DNA of 64,000 bases from Opitutia bacterium UBA7876. GTDB lineage: Bacteria > Verrucomicrobiota > Verrucomicrobiia > Opitutales > Seribacteraceae. The stretch is from assembly GCA_002500665.1 (NCBI GenBank), contig DLRY01000017.1:1-64000 (forward strand). The letters are read 5' to 3'. The notes under the pieces were generated by a model, which ran no database searches, was not told where the DNA came from, and worked only from the letters and a program-made list of their open reading frames with translations. Both the position numbers and the translations under genes were made by a program. Shown in pieces: positions 45,567 through 53,618 of the stretch (the stretch's first letter is position 1; each line of letters opens with the position of its first letter).

Positions 45567-46165
45567 GTAGCGGGGGCTGTCCGGGCGAGGGAGCTTGTGG
45601 AAACCTTTGTCCTGATCGCGATCCACCCGAACAGCGCGGTGAAGAGGAGCGTGGCGGACATGGAGTTCCTAAGAAAGAGATAAGCGGGAGGATAACCCGC
45701 CTCACCAAGGGTGAGAGCCTGGATGAAGCCACCGATCGTCTTGGCGTAAAAGGTGTTGGTCCACCAGGCGAAGCCGCAGGTGAGGAAATGGAAGGCAAGG
45801 GCACCCATTAACCCCCCCGCAAGAAGGCGTTTAAGGCCGGATCGGGGGCCGAGCGACTTGCCGATGAAAAAGACTACGAGATAGGAAAAGGACGTGACGA
45901 GCATGAAGGGCTCGAGCAGACTGAGACCATAGGACGGGTTGATGAGGAGGTCGCTGATCAAGATGGCGCATATCGGGGTAATCCAAGAGAGATGGCCCTT
46001 GATGAAGGTCCCCGAAAGCAGAAGGATGGCAAGGGTGGGGGAGAAGTTGGCCCACTCGGGATGGGAAAGCGGAAGATGGCGGGAAACGCCGATCAAAAGG
46101 AGAAGCCCGGCGAATCGTAACTGGGCGGAGTGGACCGTAGCCGTTTGCTGACCATTTTCTTTCAT
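45563..46165 (-). CDS. Small integral membrane protein, DUF6580-like
   Basis: A 200-residue membrane protein with about five hydrophobic segments (near 18-30, 42-60, 64-80, 85-105, 115-135, with a last one near 165-185). The pattern HPEWANFSPTLAILLLSG and the Asp in ISDLLINPSYGL recall a family of small membrane proteins common in Bacteroidota and Verrucomicrobiota (DUF6580); the recall is moderate. The function is unknown. It is the last gene of a probable minus-strand operon with Nudix, GNAT and TPR genes, starting 32 bases after the Nudix stop. Confidence 0.72.
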   Translation of the reverse strand: MKENGQQTATVHSAQLRFAGLLLLIGVSRHLPLSHPEWANFSPTLAILLLSGTFIKGHLSWITPICAILISDLLINPSYGLSLLEPFMLVTSFSYLVVFFIGKSLGPRSGLKRLLAGGLMGALAFHFLTCGFAWWTNTFYAKTIGGFIQALTLGEAGYPPAYLFLRNSMSATLLFTALFGWIAIRTKVSTSSLARTAPAT

Positions 46166-46197
46166 GTAGGGAAGGCTAAGGGATCAACGCCCAATTT

Positions 46198-46698
46198 TCA
46201 ATCCTTGCTTTGAGGAAGGGGAGTTTCGCTCGAAAGATTTCGAAGAAGGCGGTCCACGAAAGGGGCCTGTTCCGCCCGGAGCTTTTTACGGGCCTGTTCC
46301 GGTTCAAGCATAAGAACCTGGTCGATTTCAGGAAAGGTCCAGGTCTTGCCCGAGCCCTTGGGGAATTCCAGGGAGATTTCGTTGCATTCGGGTTTCTTCC
46401 CCTCGGGCCAATGTCCCTCGAAGGCCCATGCGAACACCCTTTTCCCGTTTTTCTGAACAATATCCCCCAAGTCGATGAAAGGCCCTTTGGGAGGCATCCC
46501 CGTTTCCTCTTCGAATTCCCGAAGGGCGGCTGCGAAAATCTCCTCGTCTTGCTCCGGTTCGCCCTTGGGAATACTCCACCATCCATCGTCCCTTTTCTTG
46601 AAGAAAGGCCCCCCGGGATGAGCCACCAGCATCCTGGGCAGGCTGCCCGCCCGGCAATTGAACAGAAGGAGACCTCCGCTGACCTTCGCTCCGGTCAC
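46198..46698 (-). CDS. Nudix hydrolase
   Basis: Hydrolyses a nucleoside diphosphate linked to another group; the exact substrate is not predictable. In this 166-residue protein the Nudix box is complete: Gly46, then REFEEETGM with the glutamates that bind magnesium (GEPEQDEEIFAAALREFEEE). The product begins at a GTG, one base after the stop of the upstream GNAT gene, so it relies on coupled translation. The opening SGGLLLFNCRAG and WSIPKGEP resemble Nudix proteins acting on diadenosine polyphosphates or inositol-type substrates. Confidence 0.9.
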   Translation of the reverse strand: MTGAKVSGGLLLFNCRAGSLPRMLVAHPGGPFFKKRDDGWWSIPKGEPEQDEEIFAAALREFEEETGMPPKGPFIDLGDIVQKNGKRVFAWAFEGHWPEGKKPECNEISLEFPKGSGKTWTFPEIDQVLMLEPEQARKKLRAEQAPFVDRLLRNLSSETPLPQSKD

Positions 46699-46699
46699 C

Positions 46700-47224
46700 C
46701 TAGGGCCGTCTAGCGGGAAAGGCGGACAGGTTCAGGGTCATCACTACGAGGTCCCGCCACTTTTCCCCGACCTTACGGCAGGCCCTCTTGGTAAAGATAC
46801 GGCGGAATCCCAGGGACTCATAGCAGGCGAGGGCGGATCCGTTGTGCCCAAAGGTATTGAGGTGAATCTTGCGGAACCTTCCCTCCTGACTTGCCCAGTT
46901 CATGAGCTCCTTGCAGAAGGCCTTGCCAAGGCCTTTGTTGCGGTGATTCGGATCGACGATGACCCGGCAAAGGATGCCCGCTCTTTCATTTGCCCGCACG
47001 ATGTCCGCGTAACAGAGTGGTTTGGACCTCTTGTCCAAGTAGGCAAAGGAACGGAGATCCCTCCGATCCAGATGGCGGCGAAACCTTTTGCCGGAGAATC
47101 CCTTCGCAAAGGTGTTTCCTGACCAAAGGGCAAGATCCTCCTCCGACTTGATCCAGGAGGCGATGGCATCCGTGAAACTCTTCCTGCAGGGAACGAGAGT
47201 TGTTCTGCGGGAAAAGGTGATCAT
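46700..47224 (-). CDS. GNAT-family N-acetyltransferase
   Basis: A 174-residue acetyltransferase. Motif A is CRVIVDPNHRNKGLGKAF near residues 86-103, with the RNKGLG acetyl-CoA loop, and motif B is NGSALACYESLGFRR near 128-142. The N-terminus is basic. Its ATG overlaps the stop of the upstream TPR gene (ATGA), and the Nudix gene follows after one base, so three genes are tightly coupled. The acceptor is unknown. Confidence 0.87.
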   Translation of the reverse strand: MITFSRRTTLVPCRKSFTDAIASWIKSEEDLALWSGNTFAKGFSGKRFRRHLDRRDLRSFAYLDKRSKPLCYADIVRANERAGILCRVIVDPNHRNKGLGKAFCKELMNWASQEGRFRKIHLNTFGHNGSALACYESLGFRRIFTKRACRKVGEKWRDLVVMTLNLSAFPARRP

Positions 47225-48006
47225 GGAATTCTCAGGGATTTGTTTTTGGCTCTGAGGATTTCAGCAGGTTCCGGACTAAGCCTGGAGACCTTGTTCTTGT
47301 TGACGGGATAGAGACCTTTCGTGGCGGAAAGAATTTTGCGAGCCTTGCCGTCCATCTTGTCTGCTTGGTCGAATTTTCCCTGGTTGAGCAGAATAACGGC
47401 CATACCTGCGTAAGCTGCTGCCACGTCCGTATGCATCCCACCCAGTTTTTCCAACCTGATCTCAAGCGCCAGCTTCATCTGCTCCATGGCTTCCTTGTGT
47501 TTTTTCTGACCCTCCAGGGCCAGGGCCAGCCCTTCCCGGCAATCCGCAATGTCCGGATGCTTGGATCCTACTACGGGGAGTTTGCCTTGGATGCAGAGCA
47601 GGAAGGCTTTTTCCGCCTTTTTGAACCGGTTCTTGGACTCATCCACGAAGGCAAGGTTAGCCTGCACGGTCAATACGTCGGGGTGCTTCGCCCCGACGGT
47701 CGGCAGAAGTGACTCAAGGGCCCTGCCGAAGGCTTCCTCTGCCTTTTGCGTTTCGCCCAGATAAAAATGGGCGACCCCGGAGTTGTTATGGGTCGCGCCG
47801 ACGTCTCGATGTTTTTTTCCTTGGAATGGAAGCCGTCCCTTGAGGACCAGTTCGTAGTTCCTGATCGCTTCCTCGTATTCACCTTGCTTGGTCAAATTGT
47901 CCGCCTCCCTGTGGCGGTTGGACCAGTCTCCCAGGCTTGGCTGACCATAGGATGCCGAAGGCCATGCGATTGAAAGGATGAGGGCGATGAGGGGAAGAAT
48001 TTTCAT
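47221..48006 (-). CDS. Secreted tetratricopeptide repeat protein
   Basis: A 261-residue exported protein with a Sec signal (1-21). At least four kinesin-light-chain-like TPR units are visible, each built as YEEAIRNYELVLKG, KAEEAFGRALESLLP, KAEKAFLLCIQGKLP and EAMEQMKLALEIRLE with linking segments of the type VGAKHPDV. Such repeats bind proteins. It leads a minus-strand operon with two enzymes and a membrane protein; the combination does not point to a single known pathway. Confidence 0.87.
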   Translation of the reverse strand: MKILPLIALILSIAWPSASYGQPSLGDWSNRHREADNLTKQGEYEEAIRNYELVLKGRLPFQGKKHRDVGATHNNSGVAHFYLGETQKAEEAFGRALESLLPTVGAKHPDVLTVQANLAFVDESKNRFKKAEKAFLLCIQGKLPVVGSKHPDIADCREGLALALEGQKKHKEAMEQMKLALEIRLEKLGGMHTDVAAAYAGMAVILLNQGKFDQADKMDGKARKILSATKGLYPVNKNKVSRLSPEPAEILRAKNKSLRIP

Positions 48007-48187
48007 TTTTGAACCTGTTACGGATGGATCGGACCTACGACTTTAATCGAAAGGCAAATCGGGGCCATGGAAAGGAAAAAAATCACTTTGGAAACGAAAT
48101 CCCTTTGCCATTTGCCCTCAACTTTTGTTGGTATTTGGTATTGTCGGGTAATTTTAACTAAATAAACAAAGGATGGAGAAAATCGAA

Positions 48188-48490
48188 ATGAATAAAACAA
48201 AAAGATTGGTAGTGGGGGTGTTTTTCGTGCTTGCGGCCTCCCTTTTCATGGGGGCGATCTTCGAAAAATCAGAGGCCAAGCTAAAGGTGATTAAGGCGGG
48301 CGTTGACGAGAACGGTTATCCGGTTTGCGTGAACAAGAGCCAAGTTTATCTCTTCAAGAAGGACCAGGGAAAGAACAAGATCGTGTTTTTCTATCATGAT
48401 GCCCAGAGTCCGGAAGCATCGGTGACCAAGTCCTTTTCGGATTCCGAAAGCTTGGATTCATACTGGGAAGATTTGCTGAAAAACTGGTAG
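48188..48490 (+). CDS. Small exported hypothetical protein
   Basis: A 100-residue protein I do not recognise. It starts with a basic-hydrophobic signal or anchor (NKTKRLVVGVFFVLAASLFMGAIF) followed by about 70 mostly polar residues with a compact beta-like section (YPVCVNKSQVYLFKKDQGKNK). The ATG at 48188 is preceded by GGAG at a suitable distance; an upstream ATG at 48173 would add five residues and contains that site within it. It is monocistronic, with a strong terminator about 185 bases past the stop. Confidence 0.65.
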   Translation: MNKTKRLVVGVFFVLAASLFMGAIFEKSEAKLKVIKAGVDENGYPVCVNKSQVYLFKKDQGKNKIVFFYHDAQSPEASVTKSFSDSESLDSYWEDLLKNW

Positions 48491-48673
48491 TTCCGGATTA
48501 ACCATAGTGCCTACGAAGCCTCCTCCTTGCGAGCTTCGTCGATGTGTATTGTTCTTGTCCATGACAAGAGTTTCAATGGGCAAAGAAGCACATTGTTTCC
48601 GAATTGAGAGGATTGGCATCCCATTTGCAGGGACCCATGCCAAGGATAGGGTTTCATGGGCTAGGCTCCATGT
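48491..48673 (+). other. Structured region between a small gene and its terminator
   Basis: No gene is convincing here. Two compact hairpins are visible on the plus strand: ACGAAGC/GCTTCGT (48512-48538) presenting a C-rich loop with CCTCCTCC, and CTTGTC-CAT-GACAAG (48554-48568). Together with the terminator that follows, this could be a small RNA or a structured 3' untranslated region. No promoter was identified. Confidence 0.3.
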
Positions 48674-48707
48674 GGCGCGTGCCCCGAGCGGGTGCGCGCC
48701 TTTTTTT
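48674..48707 (+). terminator. Rho-independent terminator
   Basis: An 11-base-pair GC-rich stem (48674-48684 with 48690-48700, GGCGCGTGCCC pairing with GGGTGCGCGCC, two G-T pairs) has a five-base loop and a run of seven Ts. It faces the plus strand and should stop the message of the small gene at 48188, or an RNA made from the interval between. Confidence 0.88.
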
Positions 48708-48728
48708 GAAGATGGAGTTATCCATTCA

Positions 48729-49307
48729 TCAGGCCCCGGTTTCGTTCTTCATTTCCCAGTAGTCCTTGATTCGTACCCCACCGTTTTTGTCCATCGGAAG
48801 GATCTCGCAGATTTTGCAATGGTCGGGCCCGACCACGAATCTCTTGATCTCACCATCGGCGTCGAACTTGATCGCGAGACCCTTTCTTGGCGAAATAGCG
48901 ACGCATTCAATGAAATCCTTTCCATTGTACCCCTTCTCATTTGAATCGGTATAGAGACCCTCGGGGTGAACGAAACTGACGATTTTGCCATAGCGGACGC
49001 GTCCGTGGGAAGCATGCCTGACGACGTCGCCGATACAAAAGGTCTTCCTTTCACGGTACTTGAATTCATTGAGTTTCTTGCACTGGTCTTCCCTGAGTCT
49101 AAAGAACTTCAATTGTTCGTTGTTGTGTCGGTGCATCGGCGTCAAGTCGTGCGGGCTTAACTGGAGAAGCTCGAATTTTCTCCTTTTGCCTCCAATGATG
49201 AACATGATTTCGCCAATGCGTTTTTTTTTGCCACTGGCTACCCTCTCGATGACGCGGTCACCGATTTTAAGGGGAACGGGTTTCTTGAGTTTCCTTTTGG
49301 CTATCAT
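48729..49307 (-). CDS. Hypothetical basic protein with two SH3/KOW-like segments
   Basis: I do not recognise this 192-residue soluble protein. Two segments look like small beta-barrels of SH3 or KOW type: IGDRVIERVASGKKKRIGE near the N-terminus, and IGDVVRHASHGRVRYGKIVSF near residue 92. The rest is Lys/Arg-rich with scattered Cys and His (GPDHCKICEIL). Binding to RNA, DNA or protein is plausible but not shown. The ATG at 49307 is preferred; an in-frame GTG at 49331 would add eight residues. The AT-rich region upstream holds a 9-base-pair inverted repeat. Confidence 0.65.
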   Translation of the reverse strand: MIAKRKLKKPVPLKIGDRVIERVASGKKKRIGEIMFIIGGKRRKFELLQLSPHDLTPMHRHNNEQLKFFRLREDQCKKLNEFKYRERKTFCIGDVVRHASHGRVRYGKIVSFVHPEGLYTDSNEKGYNGKDFIECVAISPRKGLAIKFDADGEIKRFVVGPDHCKICEILPMDKNGGVRIKDYWEMKNETGA

Positions 49308-49357
49308 CTTCGGGCTTGTCACAAGATACACCCGGATAAAGCGTTTTGCACGAAATT

Positions 49358-49388
49358 AGTTTAAATATTCTTTTTCTTTATTTAAACT
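49358..49388. repeat. AT-rich 9-base-pair inverted repeat upstream of the SH3-like gene
   Basis: AGTTTAAAT (49358-49366) and ATTTAAACT (49380-49388) form a perfect inverted repeat around a T/C-rich 13-base spacer. It lies about 50 bases upstream of the minus-strand start at 49307, where an operator or promoter would sit. It could equally be a weak terminator; no T-run supports that strongly. Confidence 0.4.
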
Positions 49389-49423
49389 TTTGCCATGACG
49401 GAATCGGGCTAATCGGAGGTATG

Positions 49424-49507
49424 GCGGACGCGTCCTTTTTTCTTGATGCCCCGAGGGCAACTCCATTGGGCACGAAGGCCGGACTGGTACAGGTAATACG
49501 CGTCCGC
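49424..49507. repeat. Distant 10-base-pair inverted repeat enclosing a small hairpin
   Basis: GCGGACGCGT (49424-49433) and ACGCGTCCGC (49498-49507) are exact inverted copies 64 bases apart, enclosing TGCCCCGAGGGCA, a short hairpin. The core ACGCGT is itself palindromic, which makes chance pairing easier. The element could be the closing stem of a small RNA of about 84 bases or an operator pair. Confidence 0.3.
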
Positions 49508-49521
49508 AGGTATTAGACTAG

Positions 49522-50562
49522 CTATTTTTCCAGAATCCAGACGTTGCGGAACTGAAGTGGGTTACCGTGGCCCTGAAGCTTGATCGGTCCCGGTGTTCCC
49601 TCGGGATCCCGTCGCGAGCCGCCTGTTTTTCTAGGGATTTCAAAATCCTTGTGGATGGCGATACCGTTGAGACGAACCGTGATCTTGGCATTCTTGACCT
49701 TTTTGCCATCTTTGGCCCTAGCGTTGGTGAAGTCGACGTCGTAGGTTTGCCAAGAGAGTGGCGGAAAACATGCATTCAAGTCCGAGTCCTTGATGGAGTA
49801 TATTCCTCCGCACTCGTTGTGCATGCCCTCCAGACCGAAGGAGTCAAGAATCTGAACCTCGAAATGGTCTATTTGGTAAAAACCGCTGTTCCCACGGCCT
49901 TGTCCGCGAGCCGCTGGGCGGTAGGGGAGAAGGAATTCAAGGTGCATGTGATAGTCGTTGAATTTTCTTTTGGTGCGGATGTCGGAGCCATCGGTGTTGA
50001 GTAGCTTGGTTTTGGCGTCCAGCCTGCCACCTAGCCACTCCTCCTTATCGGAACCATCGAAGAGAGTGATCGCTCCCTTTGGGGGGCTCTTGCCGAGGGT
50101 GGGGCTGCGACGTTCGGTCTTCTTGAGAACGGGGCCTTTATCTAGATAGATCTTACCGTCTCGGATCGTTCCGGTATGGGCTTTGTGTCCCTGGGGGGGG
50201 AATTGTCTGGTGGCGCTGAAGTCGGAGGGTGCTCCGGCAAGGTACTTGCGGCTTCCTTCGGCCGGGTTGAGGTTAACCTTCCCGCCCTTCAGGTTTCCCG
50301 TGAGAAGACTCCGGTTCTTACCATCCCAGCCAACCCCGGGAAGGCCTCCCGGGTAAAGGACTACCTGAAAGTTTCCCTTGTCGAGGGCGATAACTTGGGC
50401 CCCTATCCCTTTCCCGAGGTACTCACCTTGAACGGCGAAATCCGCAGGGATCTTGGGATCCTCGGGGTCGACGTAGGTCCCGGCGAAGTCTTTCTTGGCA
50501 GAGAGGCACAGGAAAGGGGTGATAATGGAAACGAAAAAGAAGGGTAACAGTTTCATATCCAT
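49522..50562 (-). CDS. DUF1080 (3-keto-disaccharide hydrolase-type) secreted protein
   Basis: A 346-residue exported protein with a Sec signal (about 1-20). The C-terminal two thirds form the concanavalin-like DUF1080 domain: ITLFDGSDKEEWLGG, FNDYHMHLEFLLPYRP, RGNSGFYQIDHFEVQILDSFG and a terminal GPIKLQGHGNPLQFRNVWI. DUF1080 domains bind or cleave glycans and are abundant in Verrucomicrobiota; some are glycoside hydrolases acting on 3-keto sugars. The N-terminal 130 residues are a family-associated extension (YVDPEDPKIPADF, then AGAPSDFSATRQFP). The ATG at 50562 is chosen; an in-frame TTG at 50577 is possible. Confidence 0.9.
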   Translation of the reverse strand: MDMKLLPFFFVSIITPFLCLSAKKDFAGTYVDPEDPKIPADFAVQGEYLGKGIGAQVIALDKGNFQVVLYPGGLPGVGWDGKNRSLLTGNLKGGKVNLNPAEGSRKYLAGAPSDFSATRQFPPQGHKAHTGTIRDGKIYLDKGPVLKKTERRSPTLGKSPPKGAITLFDGSDKEEWLGGRLDAKTKLLNTDGSDIRTKRKFNDYHMHLEFLLPYRPAARGQGRGNSGFYQIDHFEVQILDSFGLEGMHNECGGIYSIKDSDLNACFPPLSWQTYDVDFTNARAKDGKKVKNAKITVRLNGIAIHKDFEIPRKTGGSRRDPEGTPGPIKLQGHGNPLQFRNVWILEK

Positions 50563-50651
50563 CCCAATATTCGGCAATTCCCTTCCATTGCAAGAGGCAA
50601 GAAGTCAAGTTGTGGAATTTGTTCGGATTATTCGTCTCGAAGTATCGGTGC

Positions 50652-51098
50652 CTAGGATTTCTCGATCAGGTCGGCAAAGCTTCTCATGTACTCGATAACG
50701 TCTTGCTTAACGTTTCGGCGCAGGTAGCGGAAGCCGCCGTTCAAGTTCTGCAGGATTCGCTTGTCGGAGAGGTTTTCCAGTTTAACGATGTCGGAATGAC
50801 TCATGCCGTGCCTCTCCATGGTCAGAAAAATCTCCTCCACCTTGCTACCGGTGCATGAGCAATAGTCGTTGGCATGCTCGGACCACTCGTCGAGCTGGTA
50901 GTCTACGGAACGCACGATCTCGTGGCTGCTCATGCCTGTTATGGTCTGTATGAGATGCCCCGCATTGCATTGCCCCATATGGCCCCACTGATATCGAGTG
51001 TCATCCTTTTCCAAGCGAGTGGAAGTATTCCGCAGGGCATCCACGAGAAATCGCTTGTTGGAAACCGAATGAGAGGCATGAGTACTTGATGTATTCAT
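50652..51098 (-). CDS. Conserved hypothetical protein with Cys/His motifs
   Basis: A 148-residue soluble, helix-rich protein. The block YQWGHMGQCNAGHL (about residues 36-49) and the later EHANDYCSCTGSKVEEIF (about 74-91) resemble a family of unknown function I recall from Bacteroidota and related bacteria, where a WGHMGSCNCGHL-type motif is conserved. The Cys and His residues could bind a metal. There is no signal peptide. It is transcribed alone on the minus strand and is divergent from the PSD1 gene. Confidence 0.75.
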   Translation of the reverse strand: MNTSSTHASHSVSNKRFLVDALRNTSTRLEKDDTRYQWGHMGQCNAGHLIQTITGMSSHEIVRSVDYQLDEWSEHANDYCSCTGSKVEEIFLTMERHGMSHSDIVKLENLSDKRILQNLNGGFRYLRRNVKQDVIEYMRSFADLIEKS

Positions 51099-51218
51099 AA
51101 CTTGAAAAACTATCCTAATGATCGAGAAATTTCAAACTGTTTTGCATTTTTGGGCCCCCCTCAGAAAACGACCCGCATGGAATACAAAGAATTGTCTCTC
51201 GACCAGTGATCCCTTAGC

Positions 51219-53615
51219 ATGAAGTTCGTGATTAGACGCTCTTTCAGCCTCGCCTGCCTCTTCGCCTGCCTTTGCATGGCACGCGGTTCGGTGGACTACG
51301 CTAAAGAGCGGCTCGGGCACTGGGCATATCGTCTCCCGGCCCGTTCTCCCGCTCCCGAGACCTCGGCCAAGTGGGGAGCCAACCCGGTCGACTCGTTCGT
51401 TCTGGCCACCCTCGAGAGAAATGGCTTGTCGGCTTCCCCGTTGGCGGGCAAGCGGACCTTGATTCGGAGGGCGACCTTCGACCTGCACGGTCTGCCCCCG
51501 TCCTTTGCCGAAGTGGAGGAATTCGTAAACGATTCGTCGCCAGACGCCTACAGAAGGCTTATCGACAGACTTCTCGAATCTCCCCGCTACGGGGAGCGCT
51601 GGGGCAGGCACTGGCTCGACGTCGCCCGCTACGCCGACACTCAGGGATACAACCTGACCAGGAGCAGCAAGTACCCCTTTGCCTATACTTACAGGGATTA
51701 CGTCATCCGCTCCTTCAACGAGGACAAGCCTTTCGACCGTTTCATCCTGGAGCAACTGGCCGCAGACCTGCTGGAGGATCCGGACAAGAGGAACCTTGCC
51801 GCCCTAGGCTTCCTGACCACGGGGGAGCGTTTCATCAACAAGCCTCATGAGATCGCCAACGACAGGCTGGACGTTACCACCCAAGGCTTCCTTGCCATGA
51901 CCATTGGCTGCGCACGCTGCCACGATCACAAGGCCGATCCCATCCCGAGCGCCGATTATTATTCCCTGTTCGGGGTGTTCATGAGCACGCAGGAACCTAA
52001 GGCCGAGGAATTACCCGTAATCGGAAAACCTGCCAGCGATGAGGCTCACCGGAAATTTCTGGCCGAGAGGGCGAAACTGGAAAGGCGAGTTGAAGACAAG
52101 CTCAGTGAGGTCTTCCGGAAGGCCCGCAAGGAATGGCCCGGGGTCGTCGACGGCTTGGTGGATTACCTCGGCAAGAACCGCCTGAGCAAACAGGAAAACC
52201 TGCGCGATTATCGCGGGCGCCCCCTGCGCAAGGGACACGTTATTTTCCTGAAAGACTTCGTTTCCGGTCAGCAAGGACTGAAGAATCCTTTTTACCGACT
52301 TCTCCACTTGGTGTACAAAGAGGACGCCGACAAGCGCATCCCTCATCTTGTTCGGTCCTTCCGCGAGCGCCCCGACGTCCCTATCCCTCTGGCCGCCTCG
52401 CTAAAGTCTCTTGAGCCTGCGACCCGCAAGAAAGTGTATGAGGCCTACCGCGACCTTTTGAAGCGGGCTTTTGCCGCGCCCCTCGCCGCTGAATTTGCCC
52501 GAATACGTTCTCTGGTCGATGGAGTGCAGTTCGAGAAGGCCTTTGGCACAGTGGACAAGAACGGGCTTGTGGAGCGTAATGAGCGGGTCCAGTTGACTAA
52601 GATCAAGAACGGGTTCCCAAAGCTCCTGGCAACCGAGGGCGCTCCGCCACGGGCGATGGTGCTCTATGATAAAGCCAATGCCTACAGCCCCTACGTTTTC
52701 CTTCGTGGAAAGCCGGAAAACAGGGGTCCGTCCGTGGAGCGGCGTTTCCCCCAAGTTCTCTCCCTGCGGGATGAGCATCGTTCCTTCAAGCAGGGGAGCG
52801 GGCGGCTCGAGCTTGCCCGGGCTATTGCCGACTCGGGTAATCCTCTCACCGCAAGAGTCATCGTGAACCGGGTCTGGCAATGGCATTTCGGTCAAGGCAT
52901 TGCTCCGACCCCGAGCGAGTTCGGGAAGATGGGGATGGCTCCGACCAACCCTGAGCTTCTGGACCATTTGGCGATCTGGTTCGTTGAGAACGGATGGTCA
53001 ATCAAGAAGCTTCATAGGTACCTTATGAACTCTGCGACCTACCGACAGCAAAGCCTGGCGGTAGGTAAGTCGGTGAGTTCGGACGAGGCGAACCGTTTTT
53101 TGTGGAGAATGAACCCCCGCCGGCTCGAGTGGGAAGCCATGCGCGACTCCATCCTCCACGTCTCAGGAAGTCTCTCCCATCGCGACAAGGGAGGGCTCCC
53201 GGTGGATTTGCTCGCCCTCAAAGAGCGCAATTTTCGCTCCGTCTTCGGCTTCCTTGACAGGGAGAGGATTCCCGGCGTCCTGCGTACGTTCGATTTCCCA
53301 ACGCCTCAGGTATCCTGCGAGGCCAGGGTCCGTACGGTGGTTCCCCAGCAAGGACTCTTTCTCATGAATTCCAAATTCGTGGTCGAGTCTTCCAAGCGCA
53401 TGGCCGCACTCCTTCCCGAAGGTTCCCCCGAAGCTCGCGTCAGGGCGCTCTTCCGCCGAGCAATAAGTCGGGAGCCTACCTCCTCCGAATTATCTAAGTC
53501 CAAGTCCTTTATCTTGCGCTCCTCTTCATCGAGGCAGGATGGGACGTCCTTCTCCAGTTGGGATGCCTTGGCCCAAGTAATGCTCATGAGCAATGAATTC
53601 CTCTATGTCGACTAA
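51219..53615 (+). CDS. PSCyt2-PSD1 (DUF1549/DUF1553) secreted protein without cytochrome domain
   Basis: A 798-residue exported protein with a Sec signal (1-24). It goes straight to the DUF1549 domain (NPVDSFVLATLERNGLSASP, RRATFDLHGLPPSFAEVEEF, HWLDVARYADTQGYN, CARCHDHKADPIP), then a middle region, then DUF1553 (LTARVIVNRVWQWHFGQGI, PRRLEWEAMRDSILHVSG). Unlike the copy at 13078 it has no N-terminal heme domain and no discoidin-like insert. The CARCH motif of the family is present, but it belongs to the DUF1549 domain and need not bind heme. The DUF1501 gene follows after three bases, so the pair is one operon. Confidence 0.93.
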   Translation: MKFVIRRSFSLACLFACLCMARGSVDYAKERLGHWAYRLPARSPAPETSAKWGANPVDSFVLATLERNGLSASPLAGKRTLIRRATFDLHGLPPSFAEVEEFVNDSSPDAYRRLIDRLLESPRYGERWGRHWLDVARYADTQGYNLTRSSKYPFAYTYRDYVIRSFNEDKPFDRFILEQLAADLLEDPDKRNLAALGFLTTGERFINKPHEIANDRLDVTTQGFLAMTIGCARCHDHKADPIPSADYYSLFGVFMSTQEPKAEELPVIGKPASDEAHRKFLAERAKLERRVEDKLSEVFRKARKEWPGVVDGLVDYLGKNRLSKQENLRDYRGRPLRKGHVIFLKDFVSGQQGLKNPFYRLLHLVYKEDADKRIPHLVRSFRERPDVPIPLAASLKSLEPATRKKVYEAYRDLLKRAFAAPLAAEFARIRSLVDGVQFEKAFGTVDKNGLVERNERVQLTKIKNGFPKLLATEGAPPRAMVLYDKANAYSPYVFLRGKPENRGPSVERRFPQVLSLRDEHRSFKQGSGRLELARAIADSGNPLTARVIVNRVWQWHFGQGIAPTPSEFGKMGMAPTNPELLDHLAIWFVENGWSIKKLHRYLMNSATYRQQSLAVGKSVSSDEANRFLWRMNPRRLEWEAMRDSILHVSGSLSHRDKGGLPVDLLALKERNFRSVFGFLDRERIPGVLRTFDFPTPQVSCEARVRTVVPQQGLFLMNSKFVVESSKRMAALLPEGSPEARVRALFRRAISREPTSSELSKSKSFILRSSSSRQDGTSFSSWDALAQVMLMSNEFLYVD

Positions 53616-53618
53616 ATC

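Noticed and set aside
49424..49507. SRP (4.5S) RNA candidate
   Set aside because: The conserved GGAA-tetraloop helix of SRP RNA is not present between the repeats.
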